From Pseudomonadota bacterium (GTDB lineage Bacteria; Pseudomonadota; Gammaproteobacteria; Burkholderiales; Burkholderiaceae_C), in the NCBI GenBank assembly GCA_021799355.1, contig JAJZAQ010000002.1, forward strand, positions 53,655 through 117,654: a stretch of DNA of 64,000 bases. The letters run 5' to 3'. This document shows positions 1 through 9,087 of the stretch, one piece after another. How positions within the stretch are numbered: position 1 is the stretch's first letter; each line of letters begins with the position of its first letter. The notes under the pieces were generated by a model that saw nothing but the letters and a program-made list of their open reading frames with translations, ran no database searches and had not been told where the DNA came from. Both the position numbers and the translations under genes were made by a program.

Positions 1-492
1 GTGCTGTCCACGCTGAGCGCGCTCGGCTTGAACGCGGTGCTGCAATCGTCCGCGGCGGCGTTCACCCTGCTCAAATTCGTCGGCGCGGCGTACCTGATCT
101 GGCTGGGTGTGCAGCAGTGGCGCCGTGCCGGGGCACGGCCATCTGCGGAGCTGGCGCAGCCACGCCGCGCGCAGCCGCCGCTGGCCGCCGCGCCGCACGC
201 GCAATACCCGCGGGGTCTGATGGTGGCGCTGACCAACCCCAAGGCGATTCTGTTCATCGCCGCGCTGTTTCCGCAGTTCATCAGCCTGACCAAGCCGATG
301 TTGCCGCAATACGCCACGCTGACCCTGAGTTTCATGCTCGTGTCGTTGCTCGCGCTGAGCACGTATGCCAGCCTGGCCGTGCTGGCGCGCAGGCGGCTGA
401 AGGCGTGGTTTGCCTCTGGCTGGCCGCAGCGCGTTTCCGGTGTGGTGTTTTGCGCTTTCGGCCTGGCGTTGCTGCGGCTGCGCCGGCCATGA
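1..492 (+). CDS. LysE/RhtB-family amino acid exporter, 5' end cut by window
   Basis: C-terminal 163 residues of a LysE/RhtB-type inner-membrane exporter, a family that expels amino acids or homoserine lactones. Visible are a hydrophobic helix around residues 18-38 ending in YLIWLGVQQW, the family-typical NPKAILF motif near residue 78, and two to three further hydrophobic helices (about residues 80-160). Full members are about 205 residues, so roughly 40 N-terminal residues lie outside the window. The GTG at position 1 is therefore probably an internal codon. The substrate cannot be told from the sequence. Confidence 0.85.
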   Translation: MLSTLSALGLNAVLQSSAAAFTLLKFVGAAYLIWLGVQQWRRAGARPSAELAQPRRAQPPLAAAPHAQYPRGLMVALTNPKAILFIAALFPQFISLTKPMLPQYATLTLSFMLVSLLALSTYASLAVLARRRLKAWFASGWPQRVSGVVFCAFGLALLRLRRP

Positions 493-542
493 GCCCGGCG
501 ATCCCTGCGTCCGGCCTGCCTGGCCGGGGCGTGGGCCGACAG

Positions 543-737
543 TCAGTTTTTGCGCATCGGGCAGGTGCGAATGCCCAGCACGGCGTACAGCGGACAAAAG
601 CCCACCGCTCCGGCAACCAGCGGCACGACGCCGATCCAGCCCCACCAGCCGATCACCCCGGCCAGGGTCAGACCGATGAGGACCAAGCCGATGATGATGC
701 GCAGCGCGCGGTCGAGTGTGCCTTCGTTGATGGTCAT
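543..737 (-). CDS. DUF2892 (YgaP-type) small inner-membrane protein
   Basis: A 64-residue protein with two hydrophobic helices separated by a short turn (GWWGWIG) and the closing motif FCPLYAVLGIRTCP, which is typical of DUF2892 membrane proteins, the same module that anchors YgaP-type rhodaneses. The start is an ATG preceded by a strong GGAGG at about 743-747. The molecular role of the family is unknown; the two cysteines in the C-terminal motif are conserved in relatives. It converges on the LysE-type gene and lies downstream of the HDOD gene. Confidence 0.85.
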   Translation of the reverse strand: MTINEGTLDRALRIIIGLVLIGLTLAGVIGWWGWIGVVPLVAGAVGFCPLYAVLGIRTCPMRKN

Positions 738-838
738 ACCGCCTCCTTCCTTTGTCGCCAGCGAAACCGTTTCGCAGCTCGCGCCATGCTCGCAGATTTC
801 GCACTGGCGGGCGACTATCACAAACCCGAGTGAGCGCT

Positions 839-2257
839 TTAGCGCGGCAGACCCCGCACGATCATCTCGGTCTGGACGACGAAACGGCGAAAGCCGTCGA
901 ATCCGTCGGCGGTCAGCGCCCGCCGCGACGGCCACTGATCGGCGTAGAACATGCCGATGATGCTCTGGTCGACGGTGAGCGTGGCGACGAAGCAGTCGCC
1001 CACCCCGGTAGCGGCAAGCAAAAAGTCGGGCGCCGGCCGGTCGGCGCAATACCACTCCACCTGTCCCGGACGCCATGCAGCGTCGGGCGTTGCCGGCCAG
1101 GGCCATTGCAGGCGCAGCCGCAGCTCGGACACGTCCTGACCCGCGGCCAGCCGGCCTGCCAGACGGTCGCGCGCCGGGGAAATCAGACACAGCACGCAGC
1201 GGTCCAGACCGACGGCGCGGTGCAAGCCCTCGAGGGCGGCCTGGAACAGCAGCGGCAGGTCCCGCCGCGAACTGGCCACGGCGACCATTTCGGTGAGCAT
1301 GCGCAGCTGCAGCATTGCATCCGGCGCAGCGGCGGCTAGCGCTGCCGCCTGCGCCGCCTCTTCCTCCGCGGCCGCTTCGGGCTCTACCGTCGGCGGCGCG
1401 ATCCACTGCGTGGCGCCGCCGGCGCCCAGGGCGTGCGCCAGCAGCCGCGCCTGTTCTGCATTGTGCTGCAGGCGCAGCCGGGTGTCGGCCAGCGGGCTGT
1501 CGAGCAGCGTCGCGATGCGCTGGGTGATTTGCAGCGTCTGCGCGCTGTCCCAGTCGTGCTGCGCCGCCCGGCTCAGGCTATCGGCCAGCGCCACCTGCGG
1601 GCTGTCGCGCAGCACGGCCTGCAAATCCCAGGCCTGCAGCAGTTCGCGGCCGAACTGCTGCAGCGTCATGCCCAGCACGGTCTGCTCCGCCTGCGGCGCG
1701 GGCACGCCGGCGTCGAGCAACTGCTGCAGGCGTTGCGCGTAGTCGGCGCCGTGACACCAGAACGCCATGTCGCCGATCCCCCCGAGCAAGGCTTCGACGA
1801 ACAACCGTTCGGCGTCGTCGCGCCGCATGCCCTGGCGCTGACCGAGATCGCGCGCCTGCACCGCCGCGTGCAGCGCCATGCCCAGCGCGGCGAGCACGCG
1901 GGGGCGAAACGCGCTGGCGGTGGCGAGTTTTTCGACCGCCAGCGCCGACAGGCACAGCGAGCGCACGGCATTCATGCCCAGCACCACCACGGCGCGGCTG
2001 ACCGTGACCACCTTGTTCTGCCCCACATAGCCCAGGCTGGCGGTGTTCGCCGCGCGCAACACCATCGACGTCAGGGCCGGGTCGCGCAGAATGATTTCGG
2101 CGATCTGCTGGCCGGATTTCGCCGCGTCGTCAGTGGCGGCGAATACCTCGTGCAACGTGGCGCCGAAAGCCGGCAGGTTCTGCCGGGCGATGGTCTGTGC
2201 GACTTGGCGAAACGGCGGCGCCTCGGCGCTGCGGCGGTCAGGTGGGGACGACGACAT
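839..2257 (-). CDS. HDOD domain signalling protein with C-terminal GAF-like domain
   Basis: About 472 residues. Residues ~15-215 form an HDOD domain (IILRDPALTSMVLRAANTA is the typical helix pair; later LLGGIGDMAFWCHG). This HD-related output domain usually lacks the metal-binding HD pair and is used in signalling and motility regulators. After an Ala/Glu-rich linker (~290-310) comes a GAF-like region (~320-470) with LDRCVLCLISPARDRL and a closing SIIGMFYADQ. I chose the ATG at 2257; a TTG 66 bases upstream would add a non-conserved leader. There is no clear Shine-Dalgarno sequence. The partner and ligand are unknown. Confidence 0.8.
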   Translation of the reverse strand: MSSSPPDRRSAEAPPFRQVAQTIARQNLPAFGATLHEVFAATDDAAKSGQQIAEIILRDPALTSMVLRAANTASLGYVGQNKVVTVSRAVVVLGMNAVRSLCLSALAVEKLATASAFRPRVLAALGMALHAAVQARDLGQRQGMRRDDAERLFVEALLGGIGDMAFWCHGADYAQRLQQLLDAGVPAPQAEQTVLGMTLQQFGRELLQAWDLQAVLRDSPQVALADSLSRAAQHDWDSAQTLQITQRIATLLDSPLADTRLRLQHNAEQARLLAHALGAGGATQWIAPPTVEPEAAAEEEAAQAAALAAAAPDAMLQLRMLTEMVAVASSRRDLPLLFQAALEGLHRAVGLDRCVLCLISPARDRLAGRLAAGQDVSELRLRLQWPWPATPDAAWRPGQVEWYCADRPAPDFLLAATGVGDCFVATLTVDQSIIGMFYADQWPSRRALTADGFDGFRRFVVQTEMIVRGLPR

Positions 2258-2402
2258 GGGCAGTGTGCGTGACGGGGAGGAGTCGCATGGCGATCTCGCC
2301 GGTTTGGCCTGGCCGTGACGCAACGCACACCGTCACCCAACTGCCCTGCCGCGTCCGGCTGCGATACATTGTCGCATCCTGATCCGGCGCCCTGCGCGAC
2401 CC

Positions 2403-3128
2403 ATGCCCTCCCCACCCACCTCCAGCCCTGCGCCCGACGCATCCTTGCGCGACTGGGTGGCCCCGCCCAGACCAGCGCGCTGCGTGCTCAGCGGACAGTA
2501 TTGCCGTCTGGAGCCCGCCGACCCCGCCCGCCATGCTGCGCCGCTGTTCACCGCACTGGCGCAGGACGTCAGCGGCGAAGTGTGGACTTATCTACCCTAC
2601 GGCCCATTTGCCAGCGCCGACGCCTACGCCCAGTGGCTACAGTCGGTCTGCGGCGGCGACGATCCGCTGTTTTTCGCCATCGTCGATGCGGCCACCGACC
2701 GCGCCGTGGGTCTCGCCAGCTATTTGCGCATCACGCCGCAGGCCGGCAGCGTCGAAATCGGCCATCTGCTGTTTTCGCCGCAACTGCAGCGCCACACCGC
2801 GGCGACCGAAGCCCTTTATCTGCTGATGCGCCAGGCCTTCGCACTGGGTTACCGGCGGCTGGAGTGGAAATGCGACACCCGCAACCTCGCCTCGCGCCGC
2901 GCCGCAGCGCGACTGGGTTTCCGCTTCGAGGGGGTGTTCCGCCAGGCGGCGGTGGTCAAGGGTCGCAACCGCGACACCGCCTGGTTCAGCGTGATCGACG
3001 GCGAATGGCCGGCGCTGGACGCGGCCTTCCGCACTTGGCTGGCGGCGGAAAACTTCGACGCGGCCGGGCGGCAGCGCCAGCGGCTATCGGAGCTGACGGC
3101 TGCCCTGGCAACGGGCAAAGCCGTCTGA
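2403..3128 (+). CDS. GNAT N-acetyltransferase, RimJ/RimL type
   Basis: A 241-residue acetyltransferase of the RimJ/RimL-like GNAT branch. The central region carries EIGHLLFSPQLQRHTAATEA (residues ~119-138, including the acetyl-CoA pyrophosphate loop) and LEWKCDTRNLASRRAAARLGF, the family hallmark preceding the C-terminal strand FEGVFRQ. Relatives acetylate protein N-termini or small metabolites; the substrate here cannot be inferred. The N-terminal ~30 residues are Pro/Ala rich and probably disordered. It runs convergently to glyA with only about 30 bases between the stop codons. Confidence 0.9.
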   Translation: MPSPPTSSPAPDASLRDWVAPPRPARCVLSGQYCRLEPADPARHAAPLFTALAQDVSGEVWTYLPYGPFASADAYAQWLQSVCGGDDPLFFAIVDAATDRAVGLASYLRITPQAGSVEIGHLLFSPQLQRHTAATEALYLLMRQAFALGYRRLEWKCDTRNLASRRAAARLGFRFEGVFRQAAVVKGRNRDTAWFSVIDGEWPALDAAFRTWLAAENFDAAGRQRQRLSELTAALATGKAV

Positions 3129-3158
3129 GCCGCTTTCCGCCGCCCTTGCCGCCGGACT

Positions 3159-4406
3159 TTACGCCGAATACACCGGAAATGCGTCGGTGAGCTTTTTCAC
3201 CTCGGCGCGCACCCGCTCCAGGGTTGCGGCATCAAGGGGGTTGTCAAGCACGTCGGCGATCAGGTTGGCCGTTTTCTCGGCTTCGGCTTCCTTGAAGCCG
3301 CGGGTGGTCATCGCCGGCGAGCCGACGCGGATGCCGGAGGTGACGAACGGCTTTTCCGGGTCGTTGGGGATGGCGTTCTTGTTCACCGTCAGGTGCGCTT
3401 CGCCCAGCACCTTTTCGGCGTCTTTGCCGGTGATGCGCTTGGCGCGCAGATCGACCAGCATCACATGCGACTCGGTGCGCCCGCTCACAATCCGCAGCCC
3501 GCGCCGGGTGAGCGTTTCGGCCATCACCCGGGCGTTGGTCACGACCTGCTGCTGGTACACCTTGAACTCGGGCGAGAGCGCTTCCTTGAACGCCACCGCC
3601 TTGCCGGCGATCACGTGCATCAGCGGCCCACCCTGGATGCCGGGGAAGATCGCGCTGTTGATCGCCTTGGCGTGCTGCTCCTTCATCAGAATCACCCCGC
3701 CGCGCGGGCCGCGCAGGCTTTTGTGCGTGGTGGTGGTGACCACGTCGGCGTGCGGCACCGGGTTGGGGTAGACCCCGGCGGCGATCAGCCCGGCGTAGTG
3801 CGCCATGTCGACCATGAAATACGCGCCGACGGCCTTGGCGACGCGGGCGAAGCGTTCGAAGTCGATGCGCAGGCTGTAGGCGCTCGCTCCCGCGATGATG
3901 AGCTTGGGTTTGTGCTCGTGCGCCAGCCGCTCCATCGCGTCGTAGTCGATTTCTTCCTGCGCGTTGAGCCCATAGGACACGACCTTGAACCACTTGCCGC
4001 TCATGTTCAGCGCCATGCCGTGGGTCAGGTGCCCGCCTTCGGCCAGGCTCATGCCCATGATGGTGTCGCCGGGGTTGAGCAGGGCGAAAAACACCCCTTG
4101 GTTGGCTTGCGAACCGCTGTTGGGCTGGACGTTGGCCGCCTCGGCACCGAACAGTTGCTTGACGCGGTCGATCGCCAGCTGCTCGACGATGTCCACATAC
4201 TCGCAGCCGCCGTAATAGCGCTTGCCGGGGTAGCCCTCGGCGTATTTGTTGGTCAGCTGCGAACCCTGCGCCTGCATGACGGCGGGCGAGGTGTAGTTTT
4301 CCGAGGCGATCAGCTCGATGTGGTCTTGCTGGCGCTGGTTTTCGGCCTGGATGGCGGCCCAGAGTTGCGGGTCGGTGTCGGCAAGGGTGATGCGGCGGTC
4401 GAACAT
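3159..4406 (-). CDS. glyA: Serine hydroxymethyltransferase
   Basis: A 415-residue cytosolic PLP enzyme that interconverts serine plus tetrahydrofolate with glycine plus methylene-tetrahydrofolate, feeding one-carbon metabolism. Length and motifs fit the bacterial family throughout: IELIASEN near residue 31, [15 protein letters not shown] near 55-69, VDMAHYAGL near 199, and [15 protein letters not shown] with the Schiff-base lysine at position 229, the same number as in E. coli GlyA. The ATG at 4406 begins MFDRR, as in many homologues. The upstream leader (4407-4635) shows no recognisable riboswitch. Confidence 0.98.
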   Translation of the reverse strand: MFDRRITLADTDPQLWAAIQAENQRQQDHIELIASENYTSPAVMQAQGSQLTNKYAEGYPGKRYYGGCEYVDIVEQLAIDRVKQLFGAEAANVQPNSGSQANQGVFFALLNPGDTIMGMSLAEGGHLTHGMALNMSGKWFKVVSYGLNAQEEIDYDAMERLAHEHKPKLIIAGASAYSLRIDFERFARVAKAVGAYFMVDMAHYAGLIAAGVYPNPVPHADVVTTTTHKSLRGPRGGVILMKEQHAKAINSAIFPGIQGGPLMHVIAGKAVAFKEALSPEFKVYQQQVVTNARVMAETLTRRGLRIVSGRTESHVMLVDLRAKRITGKDAEKVLGEAHLTVNKNAIPNDPEKPFVTSGIRVGSPAMTTRGFKEAEAEKTANLIADVLDNPLDAATLERVRAEVKKLTDAFPVYSA

Positions 4407-4635
4407 GGCGAAAGTCCTGGTTTGCGGCTGCGCCCCATCCCGTGTCGGACAGGGACGCACAGCCTGGGCGAATGAACGGTTTCATCGACAGCGCAAGCAG
4501 CGCTGGCCCAGGCGAACGGCTTCAATCCCAGCACTCCCCGGTGGTTCACCCCACCTCGAACCCGGCTGACCGCCGGCTTCTATCGCCAGTCGTGCAGTCT
4601 GCAATGGTAGCCGAAGCCGGCGGCCACCGCTGCGT

Positions 4636-5469
4636 TCAGGTCAGCGACGCCGGCTTCTGCGCTGCCGGCGTCGGCACGCCGGTTTCGGCCGATTTGGCCG
4701 CTGCCGTCAGAGGCTGCCGGCCACCGGCGATGCGCTGCAGTTGCGCCTGCTCGGCGAGCACCTTGTCCGCATACCCGCCCTCGGTCGCGTCGTTGGTCGC
4801 GCCCACGTAGGCCCGCAGACCGGCACGTACCGAGCCACTGCGGTTGATGGCGTCTTTGAGCACCAGCGCGCCAACACGCATATTGGCCAGCGGATCGATA
4901 CTCGCCTGCGGACCGCCGAACGCGGCGAACTTGTCGCTGTGCACGCCGGCCATCACCTGCATCAAACCGGTCGCTCCCATGCTGCTGGCGGCAAAGGGGT
5001 TGAACGACGATTCGACCGCCATCACCGCCAGGATGAGCAGCGGGTCGAGCTTTTCCTGCCGCCCGACGACCCAGGCGGCGCTGACGAGCTGCGCCATGGC
5101 GTTGGGCGCAATGCTGTAACGCCGCGCCAGCCAGGTCGATACCGCGCGCTGTTGCGGCGTCAGGGCTGCCGTCCATGCTGTTTGTCGCGGCGTGTCGGTC
5201 GGCGTCGCCGCTGCCTGCGCCGCGGGCAACAGCGCATCGGCGGGTTTTTGCGCCAGCGCCTGCAAGGCGTCGGCTGCGGTCTTGCGCGCCAGCACCCATT
5301 GTGTCAGGCCGCGGTCGAGCGTCGACATGGCCTGCGGCTGAAAATAAAGATAGGCGCCGCCGGCGACGACGAACAATCCGACCATCATCAGCGTTTGATG
5401 GGTCAGTTCCCAGAACCCGCCCGCCAGACGGCGCACGCGGGGAAGGGCAGATTGCATGACATGCATCAT
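4636..5469 (-). CDS. Membrane-anchored lytic transglycosylase (SLT domain)
   Basis: A 277-residue protein. Residues ~27-44 form one transmembrane helix, followed by an Ala/Pro/Gln-rich linker. An SLT goose-lysozyme-like domain (~130-250) carries the family's catalytic glutamate in LAVMAVESSFNPFA (Glu153) and the motif GATGLMQVM. Such enzymes cleave peptidoglycan glycan strands to 1,6-anhydro ends in the periplasm. The start is the ATG at 5469, preceded by an AGGAG about eight bases upstream. The last 25 residues are low-complexity. It could serve a secretion or pilus apparatus, but no such gene adjoins it. Confidence 0.88.
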   Translation of the reverse strand: MMHVMQSALPRVRRLAGGFWELTHQTLMMVGLFVVAGGAYLYFQPQAMSTLDRGLTQWVLARKTAADALQALAQKPADALLPAAQAAATPTDTPRQTAWTAALTPQQRAVSTWLARRYSIAPNAMAQLVSAAWVVGRQEKLDPLLILAVMAVESSFNPFAASSMGATGLMQVMAGVHSDKFAAFGGPQASIDPLANMRVGALVLKDAINRSGSVRAGLRAYVGATNDATEGGYADKVLAEQAQLQRIAGGRQPLTAAAKSAETGVPTPAAQKPASLT

Positions 5470-5775
5470 GGAACACTCCTGTGTCTGAACGAAAAAGCCG
5501 CTGCGACAAAAAACGAGGCGAGCGTCAATTCCAGTGGCACAGATCCGACAACACAGGCTCACCAGGGGAGCCCGACGGCCTAAGATGCCGACCCTGCGGC
5601 GGGCCGCGCATCTGTCGTGCCGCATCGATGGGGCGATCGCGGCAAGGCGTGTTTCGGGGCGAGTGTGTAGCCCGCCTGCTCAGCAGGCGCATCAGGGCAA
5701 ACACGGAGCGGATTCTAGAAAGGTCGTTATTCCAGGTCAACGCAAGAGGTTTTGGCTTTTAATTCTTTCAGTTAT
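5470..5775. other. Intergenic region between divergent lytic transglycosylase and ubiD genes
   Basis: About 306 bases without a convincing gene. It should hold the promoters of both divergent genes. The part next to ubiD (5705-5775) is AT-rich compared with the surroundings. A perfect palindrome lies at 5673-5689. I see no tRNA-like or riboswitch-like fold. Confidence 0.6.
5673..5689. repeat. Short perfect inverted repeat upstream of ubiD
   Basis: CGCCTGCT, one central C, then AGCAGGCG: an 8-bp perfect palindrome about 87 bases before the ubiD start. It could be an operator for a dimeric regulator or a small hairpin. No T-tract follows, so it is not a typical terminator. The protein binding it, if any, is unknown. 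Confidence 0.4.
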
Positions 5776-7338
5776 ATGAAATACCGGGATCTGCGCGATT
5801 TTTTGTCTCAGCTCGAAGCCTCCTCGCTGTTGCGGCGCTGCCCGCAGCCTGTCTCGCCGGCGCTGGAAATGACCGCGGTTTGCGACGCGCTGCTGCGCCA
5901 GGGCGGGCCGGCAGTGCTGTTCGAGCAGCCCACCGGATATGCGATGCCGGTGCTGGGCAATCTGTTCGGCACCGCCGAGCGGGTGGCGCTGGGCATGGGC
6001 GCAAGCAGCGTGAGCGAATTGCGGCGCATCGGCGAAGTGCTGGCGCGGCTCAAAGAGCCGGAGCCGCCGCGCGGCTTGAAGGACGCCGGCGAGCTGATGC
6101 AGCTGGTCAAGGCGGTGTGGGACATGCGCCCGGCCAGCGTGTCGCGCCCGCCCTGCCAGCAGGTGGTGCTCGACGGCGACGCAGTCGATCTCAACGCCCT
6201 GCCGCTGCAGACCTGCTGGCCGGGTGATGCCGGCCCCTTGCTCACCTGGGGGCTGGTCATCACCCGCGGGCCGCAGAACGTGTCCCGCCCAAGGCGACGG
6301 CAGAACCTGGGCATCTACCGCCAGCAGCGCATCGGCCGCCGCCAGCTCATCATGCGCTGGCTGGCGCACCGGGGCGGCGCGCTGGACTTCCGCGACTTCG
6401 CCGCGGCCAACCCCGGGCAGCCGTTTCCACTGGCCGTCGCCATTGGCGCCGACCCGGCGACCACGCTGGGCGCGGTCACCCCGGTGCCCGACGCCTTGAG
6501 CGAATACCAGTTCGCCGGGCTGCTGCGCGGCGCGCGCACCGAGGTCGCCCGCGCGACCTGCGTCGACCTGGACGTGCCGGCCACCGCCGAGATCGTGCTC
6601 GAAGGCCACATTCCGCCGGCGGCACCCGGCTGGAGCGGGGTGAGCGAAACCGGGGTGGCGATGAAGGAAATCGGCGGCTATCTGCACGCCCTCGAAGGCC
6701 CGTTTGGCGACCACACCGGCTACTACAACGAGCAGGACTGGTTTCCGGTGTTCGAGGTGCAGCGCCTCACCCACCGCGAGCAGCCGATCTACCACTCCAC
6801 CTACACCGGCAAGCCGCCCGATGAACCGGCGGTGCTCGGCGTGGCGCTCAACGAGGTGTTCGTGCCGATCCTGCAGAAGCAATACCCGGAAATCGTCGAC
6901 TTCTACCTACCGCCCGAAGGCTGCAGCTACCGGCTGGCGGTGGTGTCGATCCGCAAGGCGTATGCCGGCCACGCCAAGCGGGTGATGTTCGGGCTGTGGG
7001 GGTTTTTGCGGCAGTTTCTCTACACCAAGTTCATCATCGTCACCGACGACGACGTGAACATTCGCGACTGGCGCGACGTGATCTGGGCCGTGACCACCCG
7101 CGTCGACCCGGTGCGCGACACCGTACTGGTCGACCACACCCCGATCGACTATCTGGACTTTGCCTCGCCCGAGTCGGGGCTGGGCGGCAAGCTGGGCTGG
7201 GACGCGACCCACAAATGGCCGGGCGAGACGCGGCGGGAATGGGGGCGGGCAATCGTCCCGGACGCCGCGGTGGCGGCGCGGATGCGCCCGGTGATCGACG
7301 CCCTGTTCGCCTCAGCCCGACCGCCTGCCGCACCCTGA
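5776..7338 (+). CDS. ubiD: UbiD family 3-octaprenyl-4-hydroxybenzoate carboxy-lyase
   Basis: A 520-residue decarboxylase of ubiquinone biosynthesis that uses prenylated FMN made by UbiX. Nearly every block of E. coli UbiD is recognisable: [10 protein letters not shown] at the start, [45 protein letters not shown], and [15 protein letters not shown] start at the ATG (MKYRDL) as in relatives; an upstream TTG at 5752 would add eight residues. It is about 23 residues longer than the E. coli protein, mostly from an extra loop ([20 protein letters not shown]) just before EGPFGDH and five residues before RQNLGIY. Confidence 0.95.
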   Translation: MKYRDLRDFLSQLEASSLLRRCPQPVSPALEMTAVCDALLRQGGPAVLFEQPTGYAMPVLGNLFGTAERVALGMGASSVSELRRIGEVLARLKEPEPPRGLKDAGELMQLVKAVWDMRPASVSRPPCQQVVLDGDAVDLNALPLQTCWPGDAGPLLTWGLVITRGPQNVSRPRRRQNLGIYRQQRIGRRQLIMRWLAHRGGALDFRDFAAANPGQPFPLAVAIGADPATTLGAVTPVPDALSEYQFAGLLRGARTEVARATCVDLDVPATAEIVLEGHIPPAAPGWSGVSETGVAMKEIGGYLHALEGPFGDHTGYYNEQDWFPVFEVQRLTHREQPIYHSTYTGKPPDEPAVLGVALNEVFVPILQKQYPEIVDFYLPPEGCSYRLAVVSIRKAYAGHAKRVMFGLWGFLRQFLYTKFIIVTDDDVNIRDWRDVIWAVTTRVDPVRDTVLVDHTPIDYLDFASPESGLGGKLGWDATHKWPGETRREWGRAIVPDAAVAARMRPVIDALFASARPPAAP

Positions 7339-7539
7339 ACAGCCCGCGCGTGCACCGCCGATCCGGCGCAAAAACAAGCCACTGGCGCAGCATGCGCAGA
7401 CCGTCTCGACCATCTCCCCGCAACCGACAGCACTTTGTCCTTGACGCCGCAATCTCCCCGGCGTAACTTCAACTTGCCGGTGCGGCAGAGCCGTCCGGCA
7501 GACGATCCGGGCGCAACCCGCGATCGTGGTGTACCCCCC

Positions 7540-7559
7540 ATCATGCATCCCTGCATGAT
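7540..7559. repeat. Hairpin downstream of ubiD
   Basis: ATCATGC at 7540-7546 and GCATGAT at 7553-7559 pair perfectly around a 6-base loop. It is unusually AT-rich for the region. It lies about 200 bases after the ubiD stop and is followed by CTTGACAGG, not by a T-run, so its role as a terminator is doubtful. Confidence 0.35.
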
Positions 7560-7596
7560 CTTGACAGGCGGCAGCAAACCCGACTGTCGGTCCCCC

Positions 7597-7623
7597 GGGC
7601 CGCATTCCATCGGATTGCGGCCC
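7597..7623. terminator. Possible weak terminator hairpin
   Basis: GGGCCGCA (7597-7604) pairs with TGCGGCCC (7616-7623) across an 11-base loop. A short T-rich stretch (TCTTTTAG) follows 17 bases later. It sits between convergent genes, which suits a terminator, but the spacing to the T-run is poor. Confidence 0.35.
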
Positions 7624-7647
7624 GCTTCACTTGCTCCCATCTTTTAG

Positions 7648-7790
7648 CAGGCCGTTGAAAAACGTCGTGAGGATGGCCAGATGCAAGGCGCACGGAGCGC
7701 AGCGACCGAGACAGATCAGGTCGATCGGCGAGGGAGCGAGCACCGCGCAACGCCGCAGATGGCCCACCGCAGCAGTTTTTCGACGGCCTG
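7648..7790. repeat. 143-bp palindromic MITE-like element with 16-bp terminal inverted repeats
   Basis: The left end reads CAGGCCGTTGAAAAAC (7648-7663). The right end, on the opposite strand, reads CAGGCCGTCGAAAAAC (7775-7790), with one mismatch. The adjoining bases also nearly match (TAG and TAA). The interior is itself partly self-complementary (GGATGGCCAGATG region against the rc of the CAGATGGCCCACC region), so the whole element can fold as one long imperfect hairpin. I recall similar sequences between genes of many proteobacterial genomes, where they are often mis-called as small proteins. It carries no gene. It is the only copy I noticed in this window. Confidence 0.65.
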
Positions 7791-7822
7791 TTAGGGCCTG
7801 CCGACCCGACAGCGGCACGGTC

Positions 7823-8329
7823 TCAGTGCATGGCGTGGCCGGCAGCGCCCGCCGCACCGCCGATTTTGTCCCGCGGCTCGACCTTCAGGTCGACGTGCAC
7901 CACACCGGCGCGGGCAAACTTCACGTCCACGGGAACCACCGCACCGACCGTCAGCGGCTGCTTGAGGTCCATGAGCATCAGGTGGTAGCCGGAGCCGGGC
8001 TGCATGCGCAGCGTTTTGCCCGCGGGCACCGGGATGTCGCTGACTTCGCGCATGCGCATCACGTTGTCTTCCATGCGCATGGTGTGCAGTTCGACGTGGC
8101 CGCAAGCCGGCGACGACGCGGCGACGATGCGGTCGTCGGCATTGCCGTGGTTCACCACGGTGAGGAAGCCGCCGCCGTTGCGCGCACCGGGAATCGACGG
8201 CAGCGCCTGCGCTTGGGTGATTTCGATGTCCGCCACGCGCTGCGCGACTGCGGCCGGCGCCACGCCGAGCAGGAATGCGGCCGCCACGGCCGCCGCCCAG
8301 CGTTGCGCGATGCTGCGTTTGCAGGTCAT
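7823..8329 (-). CDS. Periplasmic copper chaperone, PCuAC family
   Basis: 168 residues with an Ala-rich signal peptide (~1-29, cut after AVA). The PCuAC domain has the copper(I) motif of spaced His/Met residues: GHVELHTMRMEDNVMRMREV followed about 20 residues later by GSGYHLMLM. Family members deliver Cu(I) to the Cu-A or Cu-B site of cytochrome oxidase or act in periplasmic copper traffic. The C-terminus GHAMH adds two possible ligands. The start is the ATG at 8329, with AAGGAG upstream. It is divergent from msrA; no oxidase gene is in the window. Confidence 0.9.
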   Translation of the reverse strand: MTCKRSIAQRWAAAVAAAFLLGVAPAAVAQRVADIEITQAQALPSIPGARNGGGFLTVVNHGNADDRIVAASSPACGHVELHTMRMEDNVMRMREVSDIPVPAGKTLRMQPGSGYHLMLMDLKQPLTVGAVVPVDVKFARAGVVHVDLKVEPRDKIGGAAGAAGHAMH

Positions 8330-8468
8330 GTTCTGTCTCCTTGACGGGAAGCGTTGAGGGTCGTACCCGGCGGTCGGTCCGCGACAATCGCCCGGGCAAA
8401 GCGGGCATTTTGTCAGCAGCAGACAATACGCCCTGCGCGACAAATCGTCACACCCTGGATCCCGCCTC

Positions 8469-9032
8469 ATGTCTGCCCCTGCCCTGCCCGCGCTGCCGCA
8501 GCGCATCACCCTCGCCGGCGGCTGTTTCTGGTGCCTGGACGCCGCCTTCCGGCCATTGCGCGGCGTGCTGCGGGTGGAATGCGGCTACAGCAACGGCCAC
8601 ACCCCGCAGCCGAGCTACGCGCAGGTGTGCACCGGCAAAACCGGGCATGCCGAAGTCATCCGGCTGGATTTCGACCCGGACGTGCTGCCGCTGTCCACCG
8701 TGCTCGACGTTTTTTTCGCCGTGCATGACCCGACCACGCCCGACCGTCAGGGCAACGACATCGGCCCGCAGTACCGCTCCGGCATCTACACCCACGGCAG
8801 CGAGCAGCTCGCCGCCGTGCAGGCGTATGTGCAGGCCCTGCGCGACCGCCACGCCTTCGCCGCGCCCATCGTCACCGAAATCGCCCCCGAGACGAATTAC
8901 GCCCCGGCCGAACTGGAGCACCAGGACTATTTCGCCCGCCATCCGTACCAGGGGTATTGCGCCGCGGTCATCGCTCCCAAGCTCGACAAACTGCGCAAAC
9001 AGTACGCCAGCCTGCTGCGGCGCCCGGCATGA
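8469..9032 (+). CDS. msrA: Peptide-methionine (S)-S-oxide reductase
   Basis: 187 residues. MsrA repairs oxidised methionine in proteins using a catalytic cysteine. The active-site motif GGCFWC puts the nucleophile at Cys19, and further family blocks are GYSNG, TGKTGHAEVI, DPTTPDRQGNDIGPQYRS and ETNYAPAELEHQDYF. C-terminal resolving cysteines are few (one Cys in QGYCAAV), so recycling may differ from the E. coli enzyme. It shares an intergenic region with the copper chaperone gene, fitting a stress context, and is followed 55 bases later by the HPP-CBS gene. Confidence 0.95.
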   Translation: MSAPALPALPQRITLAGGCFWCLDAAFRPLRGVLRVECGYSNGHTPQPSYAQVCTGKTGHAEVIRLDFDPDVLPLSTVLDVFFAVHDPTTPDRQGNDIGPQYRSGIYTHGSEQLAAVQAYVQALRDRHAFAAPIVTEIAPETNYAPAELEHQDYFARHPYQGYCAAVIAPKLDKLRKQYASLLRRPA

Positions 9033-9087
9033 GCAGGCAGCCGTCTGTGCCCGGGGTGCCGCAGCACGCCGCGCGAAGGGGCGTGGC

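Larger units (their letters stand above)
7339..7822. other. Gene-free 484-bp region between ubiD and the copper chaperone gene
   Basis: No coding sequence is convincing here. Contents seen: a 7-bp perfect inverted repeat at 7540-7559, an 8-bp one at 7597-7623, and the MITE-like palindromic element at 7648-7790. The two flanking genes converge on this region, so the small hairpins may end transcription, although neither has a clean T-tract. Confidence 0.6.

Noticed and set aside
4407..4635. Glycine or other riboswitch in front of glyA
   Set aside because: I could not find the conserved aptamer core or a paired expression platform; the leader looks unstructured by eye.
4645..4672. GACGCCGG / CCGGCGTC hairpin at the end of the lytic transglycosylase gene
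   Set aside because: It lies within the coding sequence, encodes a plausible Ala/Pro tail and has no T-tract.
7561..7589. Exact TTGACA hexamer as a promoter
   Set aside because: No -10 hexamer at 16-18 bases and no gene starts downstream on the plus strand before 8469.
8275..9087. Possible N-terminal extension of the HPP-CBS protein from an ATG at 8275
   Set aside because: That part overlaps msrA and the copper chaperone gene in another frame and is Arg/Pro/Thr-rich nonsense; the recognisable HPP domain begins only after 9088.
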